From a virus, in the IMG/VR virus record IMGVR_UViG_3300010373_000027, positions 1-37,783 of that record: a stretch of DNA of 37,783 nucleotides, one strand, 5' to 3'. This document shows positions 22,939 to 29,589 of the stretch, piece after piece. The translations under genes and the position numbers were made by a program. How positions within the stretch are numbered: position 1 is the first letter of the stretch; the number at the start of each line of letters is the position of its first letter. Below the pieces are notes generated by a model, which was not told the DNA's origin, did not search any database, and saw nothing but the letters and a program-made list of their open reading frames with translations.

Positions 22939-23287
22939 TCGCCAAGCTGTTTATGCTGCAATACATACAACCAAGAAGCTTAAAGCTGAAAAAATCAAGG
23001 GGCGTATCTTAATTGCTAGAGATTCAGTAACTGCTTACAAAAAAATCAAACACTTAAGAAAATATTCGCTATTTCAAGGAAAACCTCTTTTTGATACAGA
23101 AAAAGGGGAGATTTCAATTAGAGAAGCTTCGAAGATGTTTCGTGTTTCATCCCAAAGACTTTATTATTTAGTCCGTGTTGGGAAAATCCCCTCTTACCGA
23201 AAGAAAAGAGCGTATGTGTTAAATATTAAGGATCTTGAGGAAGGACTAGAGAAGCATAAACGAAAGGTTTACTCTTCTTATAAATAG
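22898..23287 (+). CDS. Tandem excisionase-like HTH regulator
   Basis: 129 aa with two copies of the excisionase/MerR-type HTH: LSEAAAKLKISRQAVYAAIH (about 4-50) and ISIREASKMFRVSSQRLYYL (about 70-115), each with a basic wing (IKGRILIARDSV and SYRKKRAYVLNIKDLE). Bipartite DNA binding is likely. AAAGGAG precedes the start. It is separated from the replication initiator by a small hairpin and a leader peptide. Confidence 0.75.
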   Translation: MMTLSEAAAKLKISRQAVYAAIHTTKKLKAEKIKGRILIARDSVTAYKKIKHLRKYSLFQGKPLFDTEKGEISIREASKMFRVSSQRLYYLVRVGKIPSYRKKRAYVLNIKDLEEGLEKHKRKVYSSYK

Positions 23288-23299
23288 CTAATTCTTTTT

Positions 23300-23330
23300 A
23301 GAGACAGCGAAAGTTGTCTCTATCTTTCAA
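23300..23330 (+). terminator. Weak rho-independent terminator after the HTH gene
   Basis: AGAGACA (23300-23306) pairs with TGTCTCT (23315-23321), 8-nt loop, followed by ATCTTTC. Lies 13 nt after the HTH stop. Partial termination before the rep gene is plausible. Confidence 0.5.
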
Positions 23331-23366
23331 AATTATCTTGTAAAGAAAATTATAAGAGGAGCATAA

Positions 23367-23393
23367 ATGAAAAAGCCCGCACGAACGGGCTAA
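23367..23393 (+). CDS. Eight-codon leader peptide spanning a hairpin
   Basis: AAGAGGAG then ATG: MKKPARTG and stop. The coding bases hold a 6-bp stem (AGCCCG 23374-23379 / CGGGCT 23386-23391). On the opposite strand the same hairpin is followed by TTTTTC and would be a terminator. A ribosome on the leader would melt it. Possible attenuator of the rep gene 50 nt downstream. Confidence 0.45.
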   Translation: MKKPARTG

Positions 23394-23444
23394 AAATTTC
23401 GGATTTTGATCTATTTATATTCTAATCCATAATTTTTAGCAAGT

Positions 23445-24350
23445 GTGGGCCCCTATCATGAGGAAGGGGTGACGGGAAAAACGTTCTATCATAACCGAGA
23501 TGTAGACAAGCTGTTACAGCACCCCTTCTTCAACCCCAAAAGTCTTCGTTTAAAAGATACTCGTAGGAAATTCCTAGATTACGCCTTAAAAAATACTGCT
23601 CTAGATAATTGCCATAGAACTTATGGCGCAGAAACATATCGACTGAAAAAATCTCAGTTTGTTTTTAGTGTGCGAGGATCGGCAAAAAGGGCACATATCA
23701 CTATGAAGCAAGCTAGAAATATACTTAAATTTCTTTGCGACAAATTGTTCATAACTCGCCAAAACGGCACACCAAATAAGGTTATGAACAATAAAAAGGG
23801 CACACCCCCCCAAGAACAATCAAAGTATTGGAGATCAGGGATTTACACATGGAATTGGGAAGTTATAAACATCAAAAAGGGCACACCCCCCCTCAAAAAG
23901 GGCACACCCCCCCTGAGTTATGAACAATTTCACAACTCATTAAATAATAACGTTTTAGAAGAGGAAAAAGTCGAATATTCTGTTCATAAGTCGGAAAATT
24001 CTTTCAAAAAGGGCACACCTATAAGATGTTCTTATTCTTTTTCTAAAGAAAAAGAAACGAACGAAGGGGAAGACCCCTTAAACCCCTCCGTTCGTTCTCC
24101 TTCTATGGAAGGAGGGAAAAACACACCTTCGGAAGAAGCAGCCATTGAGATATATCGCTTTCTTCAACATGACCGCCAGGGAAAGCAGAAAGTAAAGTTA
24201 AAAACGGTTAGGAGATGGATTAACGTTTACGACTATACACGGATTCTTTCTAACCTAGACGTGTGTCTTCAAACGACAAATGTTTATAACTTTGAAGCCT
24301 GGATGGAGACGGCGCTTAAGGAAAACTTTGCAAGAACTTTTGGTTCCTGA
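23445..24350 (+). CDS. Replication initiation protein with internal origin
   Basis: Up to 301 aa. The GTG at 23445 has no good ribosome site; a GTG at 23469 with AGGAAGGG just before it is an alternative start (VTGKTFYHNRD). The N-terminal half (LKDTRRKFLDYALKNTALDN ... MKQARNILKFLCDKLF) looks like a winged-helix replication protein. The middle is low complexity because it carries DNA repeats (KKGTPP recurs). The C-terminal 60 residues (DYTRILSNLDVCLQTTNVYN) match the helicase-loading end of DnaD/O-type initiators by pattern. The DnaB gene follows. Confidence 0.78.
   Translation: MGPYHEEGVTGKTFYHNRDVDKLLQHPFFNPKSLRLKDTRRKFLDYALKNTALDNCHRTYGAETYRLKKSQFVFSVRGSAKRAHITMKQARNILKFLCDKLFITRQNGTPNKVMNNKKGTPPQEQSKYWRSGIYTWNWEVINIKKGTPPLKKGTPPLSYEQFHNSLNNNVLEEEKVEYSVHKSENSFKKGTPIRCSYSFSKEKETNEGEDPLNPSVRSPSMEGGKNTPSEEAAIEIYRFLQHDRQGKQKVKLKTVRRWINVYDYTRILSNLDVCLQTTNVYNFEAWMETALKENFARTFGS
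23684..24019 (+). repeat. Iterons: probable replication origin inside the rep gene
   Basis: The 14-mer AAAAAGGGCACACC occurs at 23793, 23874, 23895 and 24006. A partial copy (first 12 of 14) is at 23684 and a degenerate one (AAAACGGCACACC) at 23761. Three copies run on into C-tracts. All are direct repeats on the plus strand in the same frame, so the protein shows repeated KKGTPP. This matches lambda O, whose origin iterons lie within its own coding sequence. Confidence 0.85.
24056..24096. repeat. 14-bp inverted repeat in the rep gene
   Basis: AACGAACGAAGGGG (24056-24069) and CCCCTCCGTTCGTT (24083-24096) pair at 13 of 14 positions around AAGACCCCTTAAA. It lies just after the last iteron. Could be a primosome hairpin or a regulatory stem. 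Confidence 0.65.
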
Positions 24351-24519
24351 GCAAAGCAAAAGAACCTATCCCCCAGTTCCGCGGCCCCCCTTTCCTTGAA
24401 AAAGGGGTTGCAATAATCGCGCGTATATATAATAATAAAGTCGGCTCTGCTTCAACAGAGCCTAAGAATACCCATAGCGGTAGGTATCCCTGTCACTATC
24501 TTAACCTTAGCGGAGGTTT
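24351..24519 (+). promoter_or_regulatory. Rep-DnaB intergenic region with promoter-like sequence
   Basis: Contains TTGCAA followed by an AT-rich run with TATAAT (TATATATAATAATA) near 24425-24440; spacing is 14-17 bp depending on the box chosen. A 7-bp stem (GGCTCTG / CAGAGCC, about 24443-24462) follows, and another C/G-rich hairpin precedes it. GCGGAGG leads into the DnaB start. No protein-like frame. Confidence 0.45.
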
Positions 24520-25866
24520 ATGAAAATACCAGATAACATCCCATACGAACAAATTGTGCTTGGCGCTCTTCTTACAAATCTAGAAGCAGCTGAAGCAACC
24601 CTAAGCCAATTAAGTGAAGATGACTTTTCTAAAATCGCTCACAAGCACATTTTTAGCGCCTACAAGGCCCTATCTAAGCAATACCAGCATGTAGATAGCC
24701 AAATGCTAGCAACTGAGCTCCAAGGCCTGGAAACTGGCGGTATTACTTATTTTGAGAATTTAGAGCTTTGCGCCTTTTCAGGTGTTGACATAGATTACTA
24801 TCTGAAAGAGCTGAAAAATTTATCTAATCTTCGTAAGCTAATAGCAATCACACAAAAAGCTACATTGGACGCTTGTAAAGAGGAAGCAGACTTTGAAAAC
24901 ATAGCAAATGATTTATTTAGAGAATTCTTTGCGTTGTCTTTTAGCAAATCTACGAAAGTTAAAAAGATTAAAGAAGTCTTAGATGAATTTGAAGAAGAGA
25001 AAACATTCGAAGAGCAAATTCAATGGATGAGAGATAGAATCGACGCCGGACAACTTCCATATATAGGAATATCAACAGGATATGAAAAATTAGATGAAGT
25101 TATAGGATTCTTAAAGCCTGGAACATTGACCTATTGTGGGGCGCAAACATCTGTTGGCAAAACCACTTTCACCATGAATATTATGCACAACATAATTTCT
25201 AAGAATATTCCAATCTTATTTTTTTCCTTTGAAATGTCTCCAGAAATTTTAAGTGCTAAACTAGCATGTTTAGCAGCTGACATTGGTTATAAAGACTTTG
25301 AAGATGGGAAAATGAATGAAGAGCAATATGAAAGATTGTTGGCAGTAGGAGAAATGCTACGCACATATCCTCTTTATATAGATGATGCGGCCGGCAAAAC
25401 AATTTCTGGAATCAGATTAACTGCACGACGCTACGCACAAGCCTATGATGTGAAAGCTATTTTCATAGACTATTTAACGCTTATCAATCCGGATAAAAAG
25501 CTAAATAATAGCCATGCAGAGATTACGGAAATTAGTAAAGCTTTGCAACATATGGCAAGAGAGTTGCAGCTGCCTGTTTTTTGTTTAGCCCAACTTAACA
25601 GAAAAGCAGGAGAGACTGAGAGACCACATATGGGAATGTTTCGCGAAAGTGGATCGGTTGAGCAAGATTGTGATACCGCGATTCTTCTTTATCGAGAAGA
25701 TTACAAAGATAAACAAACAGCCAAACAAGGTGAAATAGAGGTAATGATAGAAAAGAATAGAATTAGAGGAATTCGAAAAACTATCAAATTTAATAAACCA
25801 ACTTCAAGTGATAGGTATTTCGAGTTAGAAGATATAAAGAAAGTAATTCAAAAACATTTTTCATGA
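24520..25866 (+). CDS. dnaB: Replicative DNA helicase (DnaB type)
   Basis: 448 aa. N-terminal domain about 1-110 (PYEQIVLGALLTNLEAAEAT) as in DnaB. RecA-type core: Walker A GAQTSVGKTT (207-216), Walker B IFIDYLTLI (about 310), a later FCLAQLNRKA motif, ESGSVEQDCDTAILLYRED and an arginine-rich finger region. Unwinds the fork 5' to 3', loaded by the initiator encoded upstream. Length normal. Start has GGAGG 5 nt upstream. Confidence 0.93.
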   Translation: MKIPDNIPYEQIVLGALLTNLEAAEATLSQLSEDDFSKIAHKHIFSAYKALSKQYQHVDSQMLATELQGLETGGITYFENLELCAFSGVDIDYYLKELKNLSNLRKLIAITQKATLDACKEEADFENIANDLFREFFALSFSKSTKVKKIKEVLDEFEEEKTFEEQIQWMRDRIDAGQLPYIGISTGYEKLDEVIGFLKPGTLTYCGAQTSVGKTTFTMNIMHNIISKNIPILFFSFEMSPEILSAKLACLAADIGYKDFEDGKMNEEQYERLLAVGEMLRTYPLYIDDAAGKTISGIRLTARRYAQAYDVKAIFIDYLTLINPDKKLNNSHAEITEISKALQHMARELQLPVFCLAQLNRKAGETERPHMGMFRESGSVEQDCDTAILLYREDYKDKQTAKQGEIEVMIEKNRIRGIRKTIKFNKPTSSDRYFELEDIKKVIQKHFS

Positions 25867-26051
25867 AAAAAACAGACAAAGCTAAGGAAAAATATAAAAA
25901 AGTGCTTGAGGATCTCGAATATCAATGGAACATTGCTTATAACAAAGCCCTGCAAAGAAAAATAGATAAAGAAGAACTAGGAAAATGTATGGAAAGACTG
26001 AATAAACACTCTAAAAAGATTATAGATAAAGGGTTTAGGGATATTTTATGA
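25863..26051 (+). CDS. Small basic helical protein (62 aa)
   Basis: Start overlaps the helicase stop (ATGA). Lys-rich, coiled-coil-like (KEKYKKVLEDLEYQWNIAYN, LGKCMERLNKHSKKI). Overlaps the next gene by 4 nt. Coupled to helicase and SSB-like gene, so perhaps a replication accessory factor. Unrecognised. Confidence 0.62.
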   Translation: MKKTDKAKEKYKKVLEDLEYQWNIAYNKALQRKIDKEELGKCMERLNKHSKKIIDKGFRDIL

Positions 26052-26365
26052 ATATATCAAATTTCAAAGCTGTAAACAAAGGGGCGCTTAAAGCCACGTT
26101 TTCAGTCACTTTGCCAAAATGGGCTAATTTTACCATTCATAATATGACTTATTGGGAATCTAATGGACGCTCATGGGTAAACTTCCCCGGTTCTTCTTAT
26201 GAAAAAGAAGGAAAGAAAAAGTTTTTTCAATATTGTAAATTTGAAGATTCCAAACATCAGGAAGCTTTTCAACAAGCACTTATGAAAATGCTAGAAGAAG
26301 AATTAAAAAAACAAGCACACGGAAAACAAACTTCTGTAGTTACAGAAGACGATTTACCATTTTAA
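26048..26365 (+). CDS. SpoVG-like protein with SSB-type acidic tail
   Basis: 105 aa. ALKATFSVTLPKWANFTIHN, WVNFPGSSYEKEGKKKFFQY and a helical end (EAFQQALMKMLEEEL) follow the SpoVG-like pattern of a compact beta fold that binds nucleic acid. It ends VTEDDLPF, the hydrophobic-acidic tail by which SSB proteins recruit partners. Together this suggests a phage single-strand binding protein. Fold by pattern only. Confidence 0.72.
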   Translation: MNISNFKAVNKGALKATFSVTLPKWANFTIHNMTYWESNGRSWVNFPGSSYEKEGKKKFFQYCKFEDSKHQEAFQQALMKMLEEELKKQAHGKQTSVVTEDDLPF

Positions 26366-26369
26366 TTAT

Positions 26370-26441
26370 TCCGAAGTAGCTCAGGGGTAGAGCGATCGCC
26401 TGTTAAGCGAAAGGTCGTTGGATCGTAACCAACCTTCGGAG
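26370..26441 (+). tRNA. tRNA-Asn (GTT)
   Basis: Acceptor stem TCCGAAG / CTTCGGA pairs fully, discriminator G. D arm GCTCAGGGGTAGAGC. Anticodon arm TCGC-CTGTTAA-GCGA gives GTT. T stem GTTGG / CCAAC. The T loop reads ATCGTAA rather than the usual TTCGANN, which may mark decay or adaptation. No CCA encoded. Confidence 0.92.
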
Positions 26442-26452
26442 AAAGAAAAACA

Positions 26453-26662
26453 ATGATTAAAAAACTGAAATGCTTTTTTTTTGGCCATAACTGGAACTTC
26501 GTCGCAGTTAAATGCATGGAATATTACGAATATTTTTCTCATCCTCCTGTAGAGGTTGAGACGCACATTCACTACATATGCTCAAGGTGTGAAAAGAGAA
26601 GAAAAGACATTTTGGAAGGGGACTTAACGAATGTGCCTATAGAGGATTTGGTGAACTTGTGA
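26453..26662 (+). CDS. Small zinc-finger-like protein (69 aa)
   Basis: MIKKLKCFFFGHNWNFVAVK and IHYICSRCEKRRK: a Cys-x5-His, then a CSRC knuckle, the usual plan of small phage zinc proteins. Stop overlaps the next start (GTGA). GGAGAAAG lies upstream, formed partly by the 3' end of the tRNA. Confidence 0.7.
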   Translation: MIKKLKCFFFGHNWNFVAVKCMEYYEYFSHPPVEVETHIHYICSRCEKRRKDILEGDLTNVPIEDLVNL

Positions 26663-27042
26663 TCAGAACTATTGATTGGTACTTACCCATTCGCACAGTC
26701 TCAGAAGCAAACCGCGGTTCAGAGCATTGGACTAAGGTTAGGCTTAGGAAGAAAAAGCAAAGCCAGTGGGTGTGGGCCCATTGGAAATCAGTTAACCCAA
26801 CGGTTTCCCTTCCTTGCAAAGTGGTGCTCACACGCATAGCTCCTAGATCACTTGATAAGCAGGAAAACCTACCCATGGCTTTTAAAGCAATCACGGACAC
26901 CATAGCAGACCTGATAATCCCTGGCAAAGCGAGAGGTCAGGCCGACTCGGACGAGCGTATAGAGTGGTTGTTTAAGCAAGAGAAAGGGAAGCCTAAGGAA
27001 TATGCGATTAGAATTGAAATTTTCATCGAACCGAATCAGTAG
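26659..27042 (+). CDS. RusA-like Holliday-junction resolvase candidate
   Basis: 127 aa, GTG start overlapping the previous stop. Features of RusA-type resolvases: N-terminal strand with RTVSEANRGSEHWTKVR, a middle SLDKQENLPMAFKAITDTIAD and a later GQADSDERIEW, i.e. the acidic clusters that coordinate metal (D...N L-x-KAxxD, then DSDE). C-terminal strand AIRIEIFI. Resolves replication/recombination junctions before packaging. Alternative is an unrelated replication accessory. Confidence 0.62.
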   Translation: MIRTIDWYLPIRTVSEANRGSEHWTKVRLRKKKQSQWVWAHWKSVNPTVSLPCKVVLTRIAPRSLDKQENLPMAFKAITDTIADLIIPGKARGQADSDERIEWLFKQEKGKPKEYAIRIEIFIEPNQ

Positions 27043-27067
27043 ATTTTGGTAACAAATTGGTAGAAAA

Positions 27068-27361
27068 ATGAATAACTGTGACATTTGCGGCGAGCATGTC
27101 GTCGATTGCCAATGCTTTAGAAAAAGAAGTGAAGTAACACTAGAGGATGTACTTATGTACGAAGCAAATCAAAAATGCGTTAAGGAAATTACGATCGTCT
27201 TAAAAGGCGAAGACAAAACTTATAAGCAAAAGTTTCTTTCTTATGAACCGGTCAAGGTTTCTTCAGATGATCCAGAAATTGATAGATGCATCAAAGAGGC
27301 GGAAAAAAACTTTGTAGGTGATCCAGAAGAAATCCAGGTAAGGATACTACTGCAATTATGA
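27068..27361 (+). CDS. Small zinc-finger protein (97 aa)
   Basis: NNCDICGEHVVDCQCFRKR is a CxxC...CxC knuckle at the start; the rest is charged alpha/beta. Overlaps the next gene by 4 nt. No function recognised. Confidence 0.68.
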   Translation: MNNCDICGEHVVDCQCFRKRSEVTLEDVLMYEANQKCVKEITIVLKGEDKTYKQKFLSYEPVKVSSDDPEIDRCIKEAEKNFVGDPEEIQVRILLQL

Positions 27362-27561
27362 AAGAGAAAGATGCATGCGAAGAAGACAAGGAAAGGAAGA
27401 AAGTTGTTGTTAGATTTAAAAATGTAAAAGATTTCCATTCTCGTATAGCTGCTTTATGGCAAGACCAAAAAGAGGATGAAATATATGACTTCATTTTTGA
27501 TGATAAAGAAACTGAAAAGGCTTTTGAAAAGCTGATGGCATGTTTTACAAAGAATCAGTAG
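27358..27561 (+). CDS. Small charged protein (67 aa)
   Basis: Acidic-basic protein with a VVVRFKNVKDFHSRIAALWQ segment and EIYDFIFDDKETEKAFEKLM. Coupled to the zinc-finger gene by ATGA. Unknown. Confidence 0.65.
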   Translation: MKEKDACEEDKERKKVVVRFKNVKDFHSRIAALWQDQKEDEIYDFIFDDKETEKAFEKLMACFTKNQ

Positions 27562-27627
27562 GAAAATATTTTGAAATTTCATAACAAAAGCATTGTGTAA
27601 ATATTTAAGTACCAGTAAATTATTAGT

Positions 27628-27810
27628 ATGATTCAAGCATATTTAAAAATGGCTTCTTGTGTATGTCTAGAGGCTTTTTTGTTGTTTGCATTAGCATCTT
27701 GCGAACTTGTTAATATCGCTCGAGATCCAGTAGTTGATAAAGATATCCTGGAAATCGGCGAAGAAGTTCTTAAAGATGAAACAGGGTTAGACTTAACTGA
27801 AAAAAAGTAA
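27628..27810 (+). CDS. Putative lipoprotein (60 aa)
   Basis: Hydrophobic leader and lipobox LEAFLLFALASC, with the Cys at about residue 25, then a short acidic tail (IARDPVVDKDILEIGEEVLK). Would be an outer- or inner-membrane anchored lipoprotein, the size of spanin Rz1 or superinfection lipoproteins. Met8 is an alternative start. It is followed at once by small membrane peptides. Confidence 0.66.
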   Translation: MIQAYLKMASCVCLEAFLLFALASCELVNIARDPVVDKDILEIGEEVLKDETGLDLTEKK

Positions 27811-27899
27811 TGATTCACGGCTATTTATTTTTGGGGGTTGTGCTTTTAACAATGGCCTCCATATATTTTATTATGCGGTGGGCTAAAAAACATGGATGA
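27810..27899 (+). CDS. Tiny membrane peptide (29 aa)
   Basis: MIHGYLFLGVVLLTMASIYF then IMRWAKKHG: one transmembrane helix with a basic end. Its ATG overlaps the lipoprotein stop. Overlaps the next ORF by 8 nt. Possibly functional with its neighbours; small size limits confidence. Confidence 0.55.
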   Translation: MIHGYLFLGVVLLTMASIYFIMRWAKKHG

Positions 27900-28005
27900 T
27901 CCAGAATATGAAGTGTGCGATGAAAAAGATTCGCCAATCGTCGGTGTTGTTATTCTAGCTTTTCTAGCAATATTACTAGCCTGGACAATCTACTTATTAA
28001 TATAG
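27892..28005 (+). CDS. Tiny membrane peptide (37 aa)
   Basis: MDDPEYEVCDEKDSPIVGVV then ILAFLAILLAWTIYLLI: acidic N-terminus and one C-terminal transmembrane helix. Translationally coupled to the peptide before it. Confidence 0.55.
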   Translation: MDDPEYEVCDEKDSPIVGVVILAFLAILLAWTIYLLI

Positions 28006-28013
28006 GATAAATT

Positions 28014-28166
28014 ATGCCTCTTGAAAAATCTAAGTCCAAGAAAGCTGTGTCTAGAAATATTAAGACAGAAATGGAAGCAGGAAAACCGCAGAAGCAGGCT
28101 GTTGCGATAGCATTAAATGTTGCTCGTAAAGCAGGCGCCAAAATCCCTAAAACCAAAAAGAAATAA
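28014..28166 (+). CDS. Small Lys-rich phage protein (50 aa)
   Basis: MPLEKSKSKKAVSRNIKTEM, EAGKPQKQAVAIALNVARKA. The pattern N-I-K-T-E-x-x-x-GKPQKQAVAIAL recurs in small proteins of many phages. Basic helix, maybe DNA-binding or a capsid additive. SD weak (GGATAA). Confidence 0.7.
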   Translation: MPLEKSKSKKAVSRNIKTEMEAGKPQKQAVAIALNVARKAGAKIPKTKKK

Positions 28167-28183
28167 ATTAAAATCAGGAAAAT

Positions 28184-28279
28184 ATGAAAAAGAAAGACTC
28201 TGCAAAGTGTGATATGAAAGAAATGAAAATGGCAAAGAAAGCTGTTAAGAAAAAAGTAGCGAAAAAAAAAGCAAAGTAG
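28184..28279 (+). CDS. Lys-rich peptide (31 aa), possible frameshift leader
   Basis: MKKKDSAKCDMKEMKMAKKA, then alternating Lys/Ala. Near its 3' end is A9 (28262-28270). A -1 shift there would extend the product in frame to a stop at 28440, adding about 57 residues (KVEPIYTQELSQDPLVIQPK ... FSDWLNDKHKEE). Confidence 0.55.
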   Translation: MKKKDSAKCDMKEMKMAKKAVKKKVAKKKAK

Positions 28280-28440
28280 AGCCAATATATACGCAAGAGC
28301 TTAGCCAAGACCCTTTAGTCATTCAACCCAAAGTTCTTACGATAGGAGAATGGTTAGAGAAACAATGGCAAGCCTTCAGTGATTGGTTAAATGATAAACA
28401 TAAGGAAGAGAACAATGGCAAAACACAAGTTAACTCATAA
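28249..28440 (+). other. Open frame without start codon, reachable by -1 frameshift
   Basis: The frame is open from 28249 to the stop at 28440 and reads VEPIYTQELSQDPLVIQPKV, LTIGEWLEKQWQAFSDWLND, clearly protein-like. It has no ATG, GTG or TTG before or at its natural beginning. Slippage on A9 at 28262-28270 from the 31-aa ORF would express it, giving about 85 aa. Confidence 0.5.
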
Positions 28441-28570
28441 AGAAGAAGTAAAAGGCGGACATGATTCGCATGAACATTCCCATGCCCATCATGCTAAAAT
28501 GGCTAAACATCATTTAGGTATGCTGCATAAAATGGCTAAGAAAGCCCATAAACATCACAAAGAGAAGTGA
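28415..28570 (+). CDS. His-rich small protein (51 aa)
   Basis: MAKHKLTHKEEVKGGHDSHE, HSHAHHAKMAKHHLGMLHKM. More than a quarter of residues are His, so metal binding (Ni, Zn, Cu) or an acid-responsive charge switch is plausible. AAGGAAG site. Confidence 0.65.
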   Translation: MAKHKLTHKEEVKGGHDSHEHSHAHHAKMAKHHLGMLHKMAKKAHKHHKEK

Positions 28571-28713
28571 TGGACAAGCAAATTCGAGCAATAGAGAAAA
28601 AAGTGAAGAGCACGCAAAAAGCCTTAAAGAAGCTTGAGAAAGAAGATCGTAAAAGAGATCCAGCTTGCGATTATGGAGCTAAGATGCTTAAGAAAAAGAA
28701 AGGGAAGAAATAA
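28570..28713 (+). CDS. Small Lys-rich protein (47 aa)
   Basis: MDKQIRAIEKKVKSTQKALK, KLEKEDRKRDPACDYGAKML: coiled and basic. Its start overlaps the stop of the His-rich gene and its stop overlaps the next start (ATGA/TAATG). Unknown. Confidence 0.65.
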   Translation: MDKQIRAIEKKVKSTQKALKKLEKEDRKRDPACDYGAKMLKKKKGKK

Positions 28714-28901
28714 TGGCCGAGAAAAAGAAATTCATTCAAGAGGCTATAAAGAAGCCCGGAGCTCTCCGCAAAAGTCTTCATGTTAAGGAAGGTGAAAAGA
28801 TTCCTGCTTCAAAGCTTAAGAAAGCCGAACACAGTAAGAACCCAACAACTCGCAAAAGAGCTGTTTTAGCCGAAACCCTCAAAAAGATGCATAAGAAATG
28901 A
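28713..28901 (+). CDS. Small basic phage protein (62 aa)
   Basis: KKFIQEAIKKPGALRKSLHV, KEGEKIPASKLKKAEHSKNP, then RKRAVLAETLKKM. The KFIQxAIKKPGALRKxLxVKEGEKIP motif is frequent in phage genomes, often as a small protein near terminase or head genes. Function unknown; basic helical. Confidence 0.72.
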   Translation: MAEKKKFIQEAIKKPGALRKSLHVKEGEKIPASKLKKAEHSKNPTTRKRAVLAETLKKMHKK

Positions 28902-29083
28902 ACGAAGAAGCACAAGAAGCCCTAGAAAGATATCGCCAAATTAAAAATGGCATGTCGGCTATAAAAATCCTCATGGAAGAACTAGAGCTTATGGCATGGA
29001 ATCAGTACATGGATGCTCTAGATGAAGGGGAGAAAGAACACCAAGAAGAGGAATACTCACGCACTCCTCGTTGTTACTTTTAG
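28898..29083 (+). CDS. Small acidic protein (61 aa)
   Basis: Coupled to the previous gene by ATGA. MNEEAQEALERYRQIKNGMS ... ELMAWNQYMDALDEGEKEHQ, acidic helix ending RTPRCYF. No recognisable family. Confidence 0.63.
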   Translation: MNEEAQEALERYRQIKNGMSAIKILMEELELMAWNQYMDALDEGEKEHQEEEYSRTPRCYF

Positions 29084-29151
29084 CCTTTAATGACTAGATA
29101 GGCCATTCCCAATACAGGAAGTAATATACATAACCCTAGATATAAGCTCAT
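29080..29151 (-). CDS. Possible tiny membrane peptide (23 aa)
   Basis: MSLYLGLCILLPVLGMAYLV then IKG and stop. One transmembrane helix. AAAGGGAAA lies 4 nt before the ATG and the upstream bases ACAACACAAAGGG repeat the leader motif of other early genes. Too short for certainty. Confidence 0.45.
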   Translation of the reverse strand: MSLYLGLCILLPVLGMAYLVIKG

Positions 29152-29363
29152 AGATTTCCCTTTGTGTTGTTGTAAGAGCCAGTACTAGCCTTTTTGGTGT
29201 CTTAAGCATTTAGCTATAAGATCTATTCAGACGTTCCACGCGCTCTATGTAGATTATGATACCATAAGTTAGAGGTTATAGTCAAGCCTATAGTATAAAT
29301 AAAATTTCTCTGATAAACTTGCAATGTTTTGCGATATACCCGATAGACAATAAAGAGTAAAAT
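29152..29363. other. Gene-poor stretch upstream of the terminase genes
   Basis: AT-rich with no protein-like frame on either strand. TATAGT occurs twice (with TATAAAT after the second) near 29277-29300. No convincing -35 at the right distance was seen. Probably holds control signals for the packaging genes. Confidence 0.4.
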
Positions 29364-29549
29364 ATGGAAAAAATCATTACAACATATAGCGAATATGATC
29401 TTGAATTACATAAAGATATCTTAGGAAGACACTTTGATAAAGATGGAAATGAATTCTATTATCAGCCTGAACGTAGCGAACAAGAAAATGAAGAAATGTT
29501 TCACGAATTAATGAATAAATTAAGTAATCGTGATTCAAGACTTTATTGA
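29364..29549 (+). CDS. Small acidic protein (61 aa)
   Basis: MEKIITTYSEYDLELHKDIL, FDKDGNEFYYQPERSEQENE, then HELMNKLSN. Charged, helical at the end. AAAGAG before ATG. Lies before the terminase small subunit; unknown. Confidence 0.6.
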   Translation: MEKIITTYSEYDLELHKDILGRHFDKDGNEFYYQPERSEQENEEMFHELMNKLSNRDSRLY

Positions 29550-29589
29550 TTAAAAATTCAATATAGGTGATGCTAAAACTGAGGTGTTT

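Noticed and set aside
23684-24019. CRISPR array from the evenly worded AAAAAGGGCACACC repeats
   Set aside because: Repeats are only 14 nt, spacers vary from 7 to about 97 nt, and they lie within an open gene.
29152-29363. Non-coding RNA gene between the small-protein cluster and terminase
   Set aside because: No stable stem set was seen beyond chance for AT-rich DNA.
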